A stretch of 64,000 bases of DNA from Gracilaria caudata (taxonomy: Eukaryota; Rhodophyta; Florideophyceae; Gracilariales; Gracilariaceae), in contig JASCIV010000018.1 of the NCBI GenBank assembly GCA_030374735.1, positions 1 through 64,000 of the forward strand. Reading direction: 5' to 3'. Under the pieces are notes generated by a model. That model was not told the origin of the DNA, searched no databases, and was given only the letters and a program-made list of their open reading frames with translations. Shown in pieces: positions 1-13,959 of the stretch (positions within the stretch are counted from its first letter, which is position 1; each line of letters begins with the position of its first letter). Both the position numbers and the translations under genes were made by a program.

Positions 1-150
1 TGGAATCGCGATTGCGATTGCGATGAATCATTGCAATCGCGATTGCGATTGCAATGGTTCATTGCAATCCAGATTGCAATTGCGTAGTTCTGGGCAATCG
101 TGGATTGCGAACTGCAATCGCAATCGATTGCTCAATCAATCGATTGGGTT
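1..150. repeat. GATTGC hexamer-rich repeat tract
   Basis: The first 150 bases are built largely from GATTGC and its complement GCAATC, with several ATTGCAAT palindromes. The repeat is imperfect and runs off the left edge of the window, so its full length is unknown. Isolated units recur near 540-556. No coding frame is convincing here. Confidence 0.75.
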
Positions 151-900
151 GGACCCCTGCCCGTTCATAAAATAAAGAGAAGAATCGTAGCAACAATAAT
201 TGTTGTAACAATTGCAACTGGCCGCCAAAGATAGGGTATGTCAAGCTTTGAACTTGAACAGAGGTTTACGACGTTGAGCTTCTGAAAAGCTTAAGCGGAA
301 AACGACAGTACAAATATAAAGGACACATAGTTATCTGAAGTGATGCCCTTGGGGATCTAGGTTCTCACATATGATGATGAACATTTCCAGTCCGTTACTA
401 TTTCAACTAAATGTCATCGACGATGAACAGATTCTTGTATGTTTTGGTTAACCAACCTTTTGCACAATGCGAGCGTATCTCTCCACATTCTCGGTTAGAG
501 ATGATTGCAAACAGATAACAGAACCATGATTTGGTTACAATTGCCGCGATTGCAAATAGGTGAAGAAATCGAATTGGGCTTATGCCTGGTAAGCACAAAC
601 CCTCGTACAGTATGTAGACACAAGCACTCCTTTTCAAAGAGAAGCGGCGTAAGGACATAAAGAAGCCGCTCCTTCCTGGAAGGACCACTACGGTAGAACT
701 TTTCCGAACAAAAGACGGATAGGACACTCCAGGTTTTAGGCTCTTCTTTGCAAACTAGTACTATTTGTCTACAAAGAAACATCTATTTACAAACAACAAT
801 TGGGTTTATGAAGTACAGCTTCCGGTGGAAGAAAGCAACGTCTTTCTCAATAAGCCAAATCAAAACCATCAATTACGTGCCCCACCGTCTCGGAGAAGCT
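151..900. other. Intergenic, downstream of CDC48
   Basis: Several overlapping short open frames exist on both strands, but none shows a recognisable motif or consistent composition. An isolated ACGGTAGAAC stretch near 690 resembles half of the recurring element described elsewhere in the window. Nothing else is seen. Confidence 0.5.
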
Positions 901-4571
<3,671 letters not shown>

Positions 4572-6005
4572 CTATTCATCCAAATGAGCTGAAATCTCTC
4601 TAGCTACCTCTTCGTTGTAATCCACATTAAGATACTTGCGACATAGTTCGGCGATGGTAGCTTCATCGTCATTGTAAGCACCACTCAGCACGGTGTTTTT
4701 GAGATTAGAGTTCGTTGATTGCAGTACAATACTCGCCTGTACTGATTCACCAGAAGCATCGGTGCCCTCCTCATCAATATCACTTCTCCGTATCCGAATA
4801 GAAAGAGGCAAATCCGAACTGGAGGGGGGTTTGTCAGCATTCCCCACAGGTTCATCGACGAACTTTAGCTCTGTCATCTTCTCGGTCATAAACGGCTCCT
4901 CTTTGTTCGGCTCATCAGAGTCCAGTCGAATTCTACTTGCAGAAGTGCTCTTGAGAACTGTGCCTCCTTCGATACTGCTTCTTCTCCTGTGTATTCCACG
5001 TCTTGAACTTCTCGGAGTCTCTTTCCTGGAACTTGATTGGCGTGGCGTATGATGACGTTTTCCATCACGTAAACCTCTGTGCATTCCCAAAATACTTGCT
5101 GCAGGGACTTGTTCTGAAACCTGAAAAGATACAGGAACTCCAGCAGACCTGTTTCCCTGACACACGCAAGTCCACTTCGTAGTTGTTGATCGGGCCATTA
5201 TGTAAATCCAGCGAACCTGAACGGGATTGTCAAATCGAAGAATGATCGCTTTTGCAACAATAGAGGCTGCGGGTGAAGAGGAAGAGAGCGCGATGCGCCG
5301 ATTCCGCCGTCGGGCGAGATGACGTCCAAGCGTTGTAATGGCAGCATTGTATTCTTTAGTAGAACCGGCATACCAGGCCCCTGCCACTCGTGTGATGCTT
5401 GTCGTGTCTCGCATGCGAACAGGCTGAACAGACATAGACGTTGAACTTCGCTGCTCTAACAGTCCATGCCCATTGCTTAGTTCTGTTCGTAGTAGGATTG
5501 AGAGACTATTTTCAGATAGCCTTACTTCTGTTTCGTTCAGGGGCTGTTCCTTGAAAGCATAAAAATGGATGTCCGGTATGCGAGTCGAAAACGTTACTTC
5601 GAGGTCAGTTCCTTGTAATCGACAGGCGGCTGCAATTGGAAAGGCTGTCAACGCCGTATCTCCAGGAGGAAGATACTTTAAAATGGGCTCTTCTTCGGAC
5701 AGTTGAGCGTAAACTGGTATAGGTAGAGTGTTATGTGAAAGATTGTTAGCGAATCCGTCTATCAACAGGTTCGTTGGCCCTGAAGTATCCTCAGACTTAG
5801 TCTTCGGTGGAGACGAAACTTGTGTTTCTGCTGTTGTAGAGGGTCTTGCGACCAGTGTCGTTAGATGTTCTCCATTCTGTGTGGCTCCAAATAACACAGT
5901 TCGAAGGTGGCGCAGAACATAAGCCGTCGGTGCAAGAGTTGGTAGTGCAGGGAGAAGCGGAACAGCGTCGAGCTCTGGTGGCCACCTGTTAGCGAACGAT
6001 ACCAT
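4572..6005 (-). CDS. Unrecognised 477-residue protein
   Basis: I do not recognise this gene. The frame is open for 477 codons from an ATG at 6005, with no competing frame of similar length. The N-terminal third looks like a globular beta-rich domain with alternating hydrophobic residues. Around residues 240-290 a segment with Ile-Leu-Arg-Phe-Asp and Val-Arg-Trp-Ile resembles a beta-sandwich. The middle is Ser/Arg-rich and probably disordered (about 320-360). The C-terminus is acidic and ends in a short predicted helix. No transmembrane segment or clear leader is seen. A further open stretch in the same frame (6018-6254) ends in a stop just upstream, and the sequence CTAACAG at about 5988-5994 could be a splice acceptor. 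The true N-terminus may therefore lie in an upstream exon. Confidence 0.6.
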   Translation of the reverse strand: MVSFANRWPPELDAVPLLPALPTLAPTAYVLRHLRTVLFGATQNGEHLTTLVARPSTTAETQVSSPPKTKSEDTSGPTNLLIDGFANNLSHNTLPIPVYAQLSEEEPILKYLPPGDTALTAFPIAAACRLQGTDLEVTFSTRIPDIHFYAFKEQPLNETEVRLSENSLSILLRTELSNGHGLLEQRSSTSMSVQPVRMRDTTSITRVAGAWYAGSTKEYNAAITTLGRHLARRRNRRIALSSSSPAASIVAKAIILRFDNPVQVRWIYIMARSTTTKWTCVCQGNRSAGVPVSFQVSEQVPAASILGMHRGLRDGKRHHTPRQSSSRKETPRSSRRGIHRRRSSIEGGTVLKSTSASRIRLDSDEPNKEEPFMTEKMTELKFVDEPVGNADKPPSSSDLPLSIRIRRSDIDEEGTDASGESVQASIVLQSTNSNLKNTVLSGAYNDDEATIAELCRKYLNVDYNEEVAREISAHLDE

Positions 6006-7340
6006 CCAAAAGAGACGCTAAGTTCGCAAGCGAATGCTTGGAATTAAGTGCAACTGTAGTCTGGAACAACCTTGCACTCTGAAGCCGCCAGTTGATAATA
6101 TTCGTTGATGTATGGCTTTGGTAAGTCTTCTAGGTTGCAGGAGCTTCCCTTTCTGGACTTCTTGGGCAGTAGTCAAAGTGAAGTGGCTCTTGACCCTTGA
6201 TTGCGAAGCTGTGTCTAGCTGGGCAGCACCAACAAGGAGCGAACGATATCGCATTTCCGGAACCTAGATCCATGTATGTTCTAGGAATCCTTGGATACAC
6301 CATTATTTCAAAAATAGTGCTTTCATGAGTGTCGAAACTTGGAACCTTTCAACGGAAAGAACCAGTTCAACATCAGACCACGCAAATATACCTGTTCATT
6401 AGTGTGGGCGACTCCGGCTCTTACATCATGTAATCTGTTGTTGTGATATGATGATGACGATTTTGCTTTGCACCACCTATTTGTTTGCTGTTCAAGCTTG
6501 AGGGATCAAATAACTTAACTGTGAGCTGTCGACAACGGAGGGACTCCTAACTCAAGCTACGGTTGGAGCTAAATTACTCCGGTTTAATACACCCTTGAAG
6601 TCAGCTCTTCAGTTTGACTTGGAGTTTACGAAATAGGTCTCTTCTCTCTCTCGCTAATGGACATATTAAGAATCTTTGAATTCGAGAAAAACTCGCGATC
6701 GTCAACCTTCTCCCAAACTCCGGTTCCAGATAGATCTACACTCGATCGCATATGGTATGGGAATGGAACGATAAATGAAACGCATTAGACGAACACACCT
6801 CCCTTTCGTGAGCGGCAGGGATGAGTTATTTCTGATACCATCAAGAAGTGGCCCGAAAGGAAACTGGCTTTTCTGGCGAGAAAACGTTGCTTTACACAGA
6901 AGCGCTCCATACTAAGTTAGAATTAGGCTTATGTGGTCGTAAAGAGAGAGAGGGAGAGAGAGAGACGAAGACGATGTAACGTGTTTCTGTCCTTATAGCA
7001 AACTATCATATCCAAGTGCTTTGAGTGAGGACTTGCCGCGAAATTCTTTTCCGAGCAGATATCCCCGTTCTTAGATTGTCTTTGAACGCATTCGGGTTGC
7101 ATAGGGAGGTTTCTGGGTAGCAGAAAGTTCTCGGATGAATACGGGAGCAATTTCACGTCTTGAAGTTTGAAATGGTAGGCAAAGTTTACAGAAACAGGCT
7201 GACAAACAAAGAGAATGATACAGTACCAGCAAGCACTTCCAAGATTGAACGGGAACAAGAATAATGTGATTAATGTACAATGTGAGACGCAGAAAATCCC
7301 TGTGCTTTGAATGAATTCAACTTGGTCGTAGTAGCTGTAC
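6006..7340. other. Intergenic with a LINE 3'-end fragment
   Basis: No convincing gene. The main recognisable content is a plus-orientation remnant of the LINE family's 3' end at about 6850-6970, followed by a GA-rich microsatellite (about 6941-6965). A minus-strand open frame reaching 7489 overlaps the 3' half of the zinc-finger gene in another frame and looks like a shadow. Confidence 0.5.
6850..6970 (+). mobile_element. LINE 3'-terminal fragment
   Basis: This stretch aligns by eye with the reverse complement of 26040-26140. Shared blocks in order are GAAAGG, a TGGC...TTCT block, AACGTT, ACAGAAGCG, AATTAGGCT and a TAAA...GAGAGAG tail. It keeps the imperfect hairpin of the family (about 6884-6904). 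No coding part is recognisable beyond it, so it is a severely truncated copy, read left to right. Confidence 0.6.
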
Positions 7341-7976
7341 CTAGAAGAGAGCATTTGCAAAGTTGAGAGTGGTTGTCTGTTTGAGAGGCGTAGGAACGAG
7401 CGACACGTGACCAGAGCGACATTGCGCAGGGAAAACATCTTGTTGGCATGGACCGATGCTTTCTCCAGGAACCGAAGTGCAGGGCTCACCAGGATGCGAA
7501 GACGGTTTGGGTTCTGTGTCCAAGATGCGGCCTTCCTCCCAGTATTGGGCAGTAGGTGGATTCGGACTTTGACAAGTAGCAGTTGTAGTGGTCTCCGTCT
7601 GCGTAGCCTTTGCGCGCTTTTTTCGGGACTCTAGAGTAGCTTGCACTCGCGGTCGTTTTGAAGTCGTGTCTGTTGTCTTTAAAACGGAGGATGTCTGTTG
7701 TTCAACTTGTGGCTTGAAGTCGTTGACATGCTCCTCCACAAGGTTGGAGCGCAAAGCGCTGGCGAGAAGCTGATCTAGTTCCTCTGTCTCACCGGGCAGC
7801 AAGGGTGAGCTTAGCGTTATCGAACGAGTATCGTCGGCAGGAGTGGGTGGTAGCTGAAGTTTTGCATGTTTTGAGAGCACATGGAGCGCAAGGTCCTGCG
7901 TTGTTCGAAACTTCTTCTCTGAACAACGTTGGCAGCGTAGACGTCTTGTACGAAGCGGTGAAGATGTTCGCATCAT
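7341..7976 (-). CDS. C2H2 zinc-finger protein
   Basis: A 211-residue protein from two adjacent ATGs (7976, 7973). Near the N-terminus it has one classical C2H2 finger: Cys-X2-Cys-X12-His-X4-His in the segment LRCQRCSEKKF to LSKHAKL, about residues 13-37. The rest is Ser/Thr/Pro-rich and charged. A basic patch with KRPRVQ and SRKKRAK around residues 110-125 could be a nuclear localisation signal. A single finger plus low-complexity tail suggests a nuclear DNA-, RNA- or protein-binding role, but nothing identifies the target. The long frame on the same strand at 6929-7489 overlaps its 3' end and is treated as spurious. Confidence 0.65.
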   Translation of the reverse strand: MMRTSSPLRTRRLRCQRCSEKKFRTTQDLALHVLSKHAKLQLPPTPADDTRSITLSSPLLPGETEELDQLLASALRSNLVEEHVNDFKPQVEQQTSSVLKTTDTTSKRPRVQATLESRKKRAKATQTETTTTATCQSPNPPTAQYWEEGRILDTEPKPSSHPGEPCTSVPGESIGPCQQDVFPAQCRSGHVSLVPTPLKQTTTLNFANALF

Positions 7977-8428
7977 CTTGGGTGCAATGGAGCAGATGAG
8001 ACTCAGAGTTGTTTGCGTTGTGCTGGTGAACAGCTGGGAAGTGGGGAAAGACTTGCCTTCGGGTGATGTAAGGCGGCTGTGAGCTCGGGAAGAGAATGGG
8101 AACGAGAGACAACATTCAAGCTGCCGTTACACGCCCTTTGTGCACTCGAGTTGTGCGCTACAAGAACAAAGCTCAAGGAACAGAAGCGAACAGCAAGGTA
8201 GTGCAGCATATTCTCGAAGTATAAAATTTCGTTTATTTCTGACGCACTTTGCCCGGGTGGCCCAAGATTCTCGAGTGTCTTCTTGTGTCGATACCAACCA
8301 ATTGCTTGCTCAATTGCACATCGAGGCTACTCGGAGGTTCGGAACCTGCCGCGGCTGATAGAATTTGGAATTTTGAGGCACTGAAAAGGGGACTTACGGT
8401 GACTGCATTTTCGGATGCTGACAGACCC

Positions 8429-8467
8429 CGAAGGTAGAACGCGACAGGTAGCGTTCTACTGTCGTAG
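8429..8467. repeat. Inverted pair of the recurring GTAGCGTTCTAC element
   Basis: CGAAGGTAGAACGC is followed after five bases by GTAGCGTTCTACTGTCG, so the two halves form a near-perfect dyad with GTAGAACGC and GCGTTCTAC arms. It lies about 450 nt upstream of the zinc-finger start. Confidence 0.6.
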
Positions 8468-9050
8468 ATTCGCAGGTACATGACGTGTTTCGTGCAATCT
8501 ATGGCAGTCAAATGTCCTCAATATCAGCCGCCAAGATCTAGTCAACCTTCGCATATATTTCATCGATGAAGTAAATTGCATGGTAATAGTGCATCAGGAT
8601 GGAAACAAACGCAGACTTCCAAGGGTCGAATTTCTGGAGAGGCCATTCTGTAGTCGGCGGATGAGCGAGTGCTTCAGCAAACGTTTTGCAAAACTGTCGG
8701 ACACATACTACATCACATAGTATGAACAGATATTTCTTTATGCATCCATTGACGAATTCATAAGAGGCAATATTATTGCCATGCCGTACTGCGCAAGTTT
8801 CCAATTCATATCTCCCATAGATCCAGACACTGAAGAGCGCGTACATCCCGCATCAAAACAATATGAATGGATGTCCATTAGCACCATATCGGAGCGGATG
8901 ATGGCTACGAATTTCGAACTCTCCGTGGGTCGAAATGCAATGTGAGTTCTCAGCAGTAGAAACTCTGATGAGAGAGGATCATCAAGAGTGTAAAGAAGGT
9001 TGAATTATCTGAGGCTACCTAATTGGCACGAGGAGACCAGAAAGGAGGCC

Positions 9051-9377
9051 ATGGACGCACTTGCAACTCAAGGGCACTTCGCGGTGAGTTGTTTCGAACA
9101 GCATATATTAACGCCCAATCCCGCCGTTCTCAGAGTTCAGAAACACCAAGGAAGGATGTACTTAAAGGCTAGCAAGCACGCGGAGAGGCAGAAAACGGCA
9201 CAGATTGCAAGTTTTGCGTCGCTTATGGTTCGTAAACTGATAGTACTGAAGGAAAACGAAGAATGGAGGTTTATGAACGACTATGGGAAGCCACTCTTTC
9301 GGCGCATTACGCACAGTGGCTACAAAGCCCTACCGATATCACCAGCAGAGCTGAAGATGGAATCATTATATTCCTGA
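9051..9377 (+). CDS. Doubtful small ORF (108 residues)
   Basis: An ATG-initiated frame of 108 residues, rich in Lys/Arg, Ala and Gln, with no motif that I recognise. No signal peptide or membrane segment is visible. It stands alone in a region with no other coding signal. It may be a small gene, an exon, or a remnant of mobile DNA; support is only that the frame stays open. Confidence 0.2.
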   Translation: MDALATQGHFAVSCFEQHILTPNPAVLRVQKHQGRMYLKASKHAERQKTAQIASFASLMVRKLIVLKENEEWRFMNDYGKPLFRRITHSGYKALPISPAELKMESLYS

Positions 9378-9590
9378 AAGCTGCCAGGGTTCCAGATGTT
9401 CCATGTGATTCAAATGACGGAAATGCTTGACGACAAGGAAATTAGGAGAAGCTTGGGAAGGTACAACGAGTTTAAATGCTATAAGAATAATGAAATGACC
9501 GATGTATGAGTATAAACGGAGACGCTTCGCAAGTTTTACAATCATCTTTTCGAAGGTGGGCGATATCCAGTTTCTTTCACACCGAGAGAC

Positions 9591-9614
9591 TTACATGACG
9601 ATAACGTCATGTAA
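9591..9614. repeat. Perfect 10-bp hairpin with ATAA loop
   Basis: TTACATGACG (9591-9600) and CGTCATGTAA (9605-9614) are perfect reverse complements around an ATAA loop. The arms contain a CRE-like TGACG half-site, and a further ACGTCATG lies about 25 bases downstream. Confidence 0.7.
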
Positions 9615-10588
9615 ATCAAAGCCAATGATGGCATATACGTCATGTTCGACTGGGTATCCGCCGCAATCGTCTGTATGGTACAACTTCTGCCTGAATCGGA
9701 GCGGGAAAGTTCTGGAATGGGGTCATACTTCATGGCACGGGGGGGATCGGACCGTGCGTCGATATATGAGCTGCAAACGCTTTTTGTGTGGGTTTGAAGA
9801 AAAACTTGTGGTACACGTATCTGAGGAGACATTTCGCGCACGCCAAGAAACGGAATGTGTATCCATCACAGCTTTGAAAAGACATACATAGGCTGAAGAA
9901 TAGAGTGGTTGAAATTGAGGCGAGAGAGAGATGTTTATTTGTTTTGTGCTTAGCGCTCTTAATCAACGAGGCCGCGATGGTTGAGGAGAAGTCCAGAAAT
10001 ACCTTCGTAAAGGATTTGGACGAGAGAGACAGGGCCTCAACCGTTTGGGGTTGCGGGAATTTCAAATGAGTCGGAGATCTGATGCGCTTACGAGCTTCAC
10101 GGCAAAATATTTCACTTCAGAACATGTGTTTCGGCATGTCCATCATTACCACACCTGAGCAACATGGGAGCACCGGAAGGCCAGGTGTCGTCTATCAATT
10201 GGGCCAATGCACACAAATATCCGAGCCGTTGGGTGGTAAGGGCGGGGAGCACGGAGGCGGAAAGAATTCAAGCACAACCTCTCGAACGAGATCTTTTTGC
10301 GAGCCGACGCCTATCGGCTGCTGCTACGGCAAATGCAGCTCCGCCTCAGCTTGTGCGCCCACAAACCTCGCAAGTATCGCTCGCTCCCAAGGGGCATCCA
10401 GAAACCCTTGATTGTGCCTTCGTCCATGTGTGAACGCTTAAAGGCTTTCAACCACGTGACACGCGTCTTGGTAGTGCTCAAGTACTCCTCAAGCGCTCCC
10501 TTCACGCCGCAAGCTACGTCAGTTCTGTCCAAAGCTTTGAGCCCACCAACTTGACATCTCGCTTTTTTGTAGTTCAGACATATTCCCA

Positions 10589-11251
10589 ATGGCTTTCGTC
10601 GCATCTTCATCCGTCGTACGACCTTCTCTGCAACGGGCGTCGCTTTGGGGTAGCACATCGTCTTTCGGCACACGCTTGTCGGTCAGAGTTGCGCCATCTC
10701 GCTCCACTCTGTCGATGTCTGTGCTCCCAATTTTCATAAACGCAATGGAAGACTACAAGAAGGAATACCCAGCCTTTGCATCTCGTGGTTGGGGGGCCAC
10801 CGTCAAAGCCGAGCGTTGGAATGGTCGTCACGCTATGTTCGGTTTCGTCATGCTTGTCGCGACGGCTTATTGCAAAGGACATGGCCTTCTTCCAGAGGGA
10901 GTACTTGATCCTAAGGACTGGGGTGTGCTTGGATCATTGGGTGACACCGCGATGATTACTAAGGAACGTGCCGTTATTTTGGTTGCTCACGTCCACGTGC
11001 TCTTCGTTTCCATTGCCGCTGCTCTGGCTCCGTTTAGCTTTCAGGATAAGTTGCTTCTCGCCCCAGGAGAGGTGGACGAAAAGCCTGCTGGACTTTTCCC
11101 AGAATTCAAGCTTGGGCTTACCAAGAGCGCCGAGCTTTACAACTGCCGTGTCGCAATGCTTGGTCTCATGGTTCTTGTCGGGTGTTCGGTTGCCACGGGA
11201 ACTCCAATTCTGGACGTTCTCAACATCGGTCTTGGTAAGATTCTGTACTAG
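10589..11251 (+). CDS. LHC-like three-helix protein (ELIP/Lhl type)
   Basis: A plastid thylakoid protein of the chlorophyll-binding LHC superfamily, 220 residues from the ATG at 10589. Residues 1 to about 43 are rich in Ser, Arg and Ala and look like a plastid transit peptide. Helix 1 (about 74-95) carries E75, N78, R80 in the ERWNGRHAM motif. Helix 2 (about 126-148) is less conserved. Helix 3 (about 181-203) repeats the motif with E182, N185, R187 in ELYNCRVAM. The spacing, the PFSFQDKLLL loop and the TPILDV end look more like LHC-like/ELIP proteins of red-lineage plastids than PSI-bound Lhcr antennae, so a photoprotective role is possible. RedCAP is an alternative that I cannot exclude. A canonical AATAAA lies 106 nt past the stop (11358). 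Confidence 0.85.
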   Translation: MAFVASSSVVRPSLQRASLWGSTSSFGTRLSVRVAPSRSTLSMSVLPIFINAMEDYKKEYPAFASRGWGATVKAERWNGRHAMFGFVMLVATAYCKGHGLLPEGVLDPKDWGVLGSLGDTAMITKERAVILVAHVHVLFVSIAAALAPFSFQDKLLLAPGEVDEKPAGLFPEFKLGLTKSAELYNCRVAMLGLMVLVGCSVATGTPILDVLNIGLGKILY

Positions 11252-11435
11252 AAGGCTTCTGTGAAGGCTGAGAAGAACCCCACTAGCTTGAAGCATTTTG
11301 CACAGAGAGGTAAGGGGTTCATGTGTACCTGTATGAATGGTAAGTGAACTCTGCGGCAATAAAAGTCTTTTACTGTCGTCTTGTTTTGCCCTTGTGGTCA
11401 TGACAACGATATATTTGTCAATTTCAAGTCAATGA

Positions 11436-11725
11436 GTTCTTACGTAGAAAAGAAGACTTTGCGATGCAGATGAGGAACAAACTCAAAGAAGGATCCGGAT
11501 CGCTTCGTTTTGCGTTGTCGTTTTGCACATGCATCTAGGCGCGAGCTTTTTAAGGGGCTGCCTCAATCTGCTAGGCGTATAGTGCAAAGTTTGAGTAGAC
11601 AAGTGCTACAGAAGTTTTTGGCCTTCCTAAACAGAGATAACTTTCTTTGAAAAGTTTTACTACAGCTTAGTAATTTGAATACTAAGTGTTGTCCACAACA
11701 AAGAAGAAGAGTCAATGAGTTGGAC
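11436..11725 (+). mobile_element. LINE 3'-terminal fragment
   Basis: Starts abruptly with CTTACGTAGA-AAGAAGACTTTGCGATGC and then matches the 3' end of the LINE copy at 23.4-24.4 kb closely: GCTAGGCGTA-AGTGCAAAGTTTGA, AGACAAGTGC, CAGAAGTTTTTGGCCTT, the TTTC-TTT-GAAA hairpin (about 11637-11655), CTACAGCTTAGTAATT, and a GTTGTCCACAA-AAAGAAG tail. It contains an internal stretch (about 11465-11560) that differs from that copy. No open coding frame is retained. Confidence 0.85.
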
Positions 11726-12778
11726 TAGTTCCCGTAGAGTGCAGGTCATAATATGAATTTCAAGCTAGTACGTCATGGTTTCGAGAGTTTCCTAGAGAAA
11801 ATCATTCTAAACACCCACTTTTCCGGATCAGTAATAATCTGGAGTCCAGATTCTGGACCAGGCAGAAAGGGTGTGGGGTATGTAGTATCGCTCGGCAGAG
11901 ATGTTTAAACAAATCTTAAGACCCCCGGCTCTTTCAGGTGAAGTTGGAAGCACATGATAAGAAAGATAGGAGCAGGAATTTGAAACCACCCCGCGCTTTG
12001 CCAGAGGAAACTCAGTAGATCAGATCGCTCCGCAACAGCTATAAGTTGTGTTTTATAGAACTTCGCCAATGTTACACTGCAGATTCTGCTCTTCGATGCA
12101 GCGATGTATTACGCTTTCCTGCGTTCTTCGAGAGGACATCTTCGACTTCGTTTCAAGGGCACTGAACAAAGGCACTGACGCATTCAGTTGTGCTTCACGC
12201 CAACAAAAAAAACTTTAGTGGCTCGAAGATAAGAGTTGCTTTTCGCCAGAAACGCTGTTGACGACTTGTCCGGAAAGTGGTAGGCCACTGACCTGTCCTT
12301 CGGGATGATTCTTCGATGCTTTAGGTCACAGTGTTCCCATCGTAATAAATAGATCATGGATAGTTAGTTTGCAGGTAATAATAAGATGATATGTATCAAC
12401 CGTGATAAACAATGTCTGATGTCTGATTTTGTTGATAGAAACCGGTCCATGGTGCGACATAACCGTCTTTCGAATCTGCTCGAGCTTTTTCCTTTTGGTT
12501 ACTACCAGTTTTTATTAACGCACCATACATTTTCATTCCCAATCTCGCGGAACAGTGCTGTTTCTTCATTACATACTGTATACCCTCTCAGCATTTATCC
12601 TGTCATGGCTGAACCTACCTTGGGTTAATAGCCCCTACCCCGAAACTGAGCGACCTGCTGATCGATAGCCGAGGTATTTCGACATGCATTGAAGGCCGAA
12701 TGAAGGTTACAAAATGTCTGGACGACGAGTGAGCAGTGTAAGGGAAGTTGGTAAGTTATGATGGTGAAAACGAAGAGC
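11726..12778. other. Intergenic, AT-rich
   Basis: No gene recognised. Short frames at 12386-12628 (plus) and 12625-12888 (minus) lack motifs and overlap. The right end is the 3' flank of the minus-strand ISCA gene. Confidence 0.5.
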
Positions 12779-13231
12779 CTAAACATTGAAGGACTCTCCA
12801 CATCCGCACGTTCCCTTTGCATTGGGGTTATGGAACACGAACTCAGAAACAAGATCGTTGTCAACAAAATCCATCTTTGTGCCAACAATATGCATAAGCG
12901 CTAGCGGATCGATATAGACCTCAGCGCCATCTATTGAAACCTTTTCGTCAAATTTGGAGCGCTCATCAGCATAATTGAGCGTATACGCCATTCCGTTACA
13001 ACCACGAGTCCGAAGACCAATACGGACACCAGTCGGCTTGGGAGTTTTCTGACTCAGCAAAAATCTAATGCGTTCAGCAGCCGCGGGAGTGACCTCAAGT
13101 GCAGCTGGTGCCCTTCGCTTCGGTCTCCGGGCCGACGACGCTGATCCGTGCTCAGTGGCCGTGGAACAATCTCGTGCGCGTCGGATCATGCGGGTTGCGA
13201 GATGACGTGAAGATGAAGTGAGTCGTAGCAT
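12779..13231 (-). CDS. ISCA1: Mitochondrial iron-sulfur assembly protein ISCA1
   Basis: An A-type carrier/scaffold that helps assemble [4Fe-4S] clusters for mitochondrial enzymes. The 150-residue product starts at the ATG at 13231. The frame stays open further upstream, but only from this ATG does a typical Arg/Ser-rich mitochondrial presequence appear (MLRLTSSSRHLATRMIRRAR, 1-20). The fold follows from about residue 43. The three invariant cysteines are present: C78 in RGCNGMAY and C142/C144 in the terminal GTCGCGESF. The sequence reads closer to the ISCA1/IscA branch than to ISCA2. It is divergently arranged with mitochondrial aconitase, a [4Fe-4S] enzyme, across 728 bp. Confidence 0.93.
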   Translation of the reverse strand: MLRLTSSSRHLATRMIRRARDCSTATEHGSASSARRPKRRAPAALEVTPAAAERIRFLLSQKTPKPTGVRIGLRTRGCNGMAYTLNYADERSKFDEKVSIDGAEVYIDPLALMHIVGTKMDFVDNDLVSEFVFHNPNAKGTCGCGESFNV

Positions 13232-13959
13232 TCTGTGAAGTAAGTCTACGGAGACACAAAAGAGCGGGGAGCGTAACTGAACGCAATCAAAGTGGGGGGC
13301 AGTTGGAGACGTGCCCCCCTCGACAGAGACAGTTTGGTGGAGACGTCTGGAACGCAGACCACGGGAAGTGCAGGATTGGCCGCGGAGGTCGGATGACAAC
13401 GCTGGCTTCCAAAATGGTTGTGATGCGCGTGGGCATGCATGGCCAGAATGCCATTTTGCCGTGAATTTTGCGCGCCCGGCTATTGGCTCTCATGGCACAC
13501 GTGTTTGGTTTGCTCAATGCCAGGTGTGCACGCTGGATGGGTTTTGGGACACGTATTTGTTTCTTCCTTGTCTGTAGCCCGACGAGTTCAATGCGAATCG
13601 CGGTGTCACGCAACAGATATGATATCTCAACGGAAGCGATTTGGCTTTCTTGGGTTGGTCGTGGGAGCTCGCTTAGGCCAATGGGAGCGCTCCGTCACGC
13701 AGGAGCGACGGTCCGAACCATTTAGCTGCGAAACAAATTCTACAGCCCCATGCACTCGTAGATTTGCATCGGGGCGCAACGGTAGACTGCCACTATTTTC
13801 TCACCTCTTCTCCCATCATCAGGACGATCGCTCTGTGAGACGCAGCTCAAGTCAAAAGACGCAGCTCGAGCACAGCCTCTGTCACCGCCTCGGAGTTAGA
13901 CTTGTCGCTCAGACGTGTCTCAGATTCGTCCGGCCTGCCTCTCAACCCGCTCGTTCACG
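13232..13959. promoter_or_regulatory. Shared upstream region of ISCA1 and aconitase
   Basis: The 728 bp between two divergent start codons. It holds a CTATTGGC CCAAT-type box (13481-13488) and GC-rich blocks. The long frames on both strands across it lack motifs. Bidirectional promoter activity is an inference from the arrangement. Confidence 0.4.

Larger units (their letters stand above)
7977..10588. other. 2.6 kb without a clear gene
   Basis: Lies between the divergent zinc-finger and LHC-like genes. It holds an inverted copy of the recurring element (8429-8467), a perfect 10-bp hairpin (9591-9614), and a TACCTTCGTA at 10000-10009. Open frames occur at 8538-8846 (minus), 9051-9377 (plus) and 9502-9891 (plus). 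None carries a recognisable domain, and the last starts without a clear ATG context. The stretch could be decayed mobile DNA, but no element boundaries could be found. Confidence 0.45.

Noticed and set aside
6929..7489. Minus-strand 186-residue frame
   Set aside because: Overlaps the zinc-finger gene in another frame, crosses a GA microsatellite and LINE debris, and has no motif.
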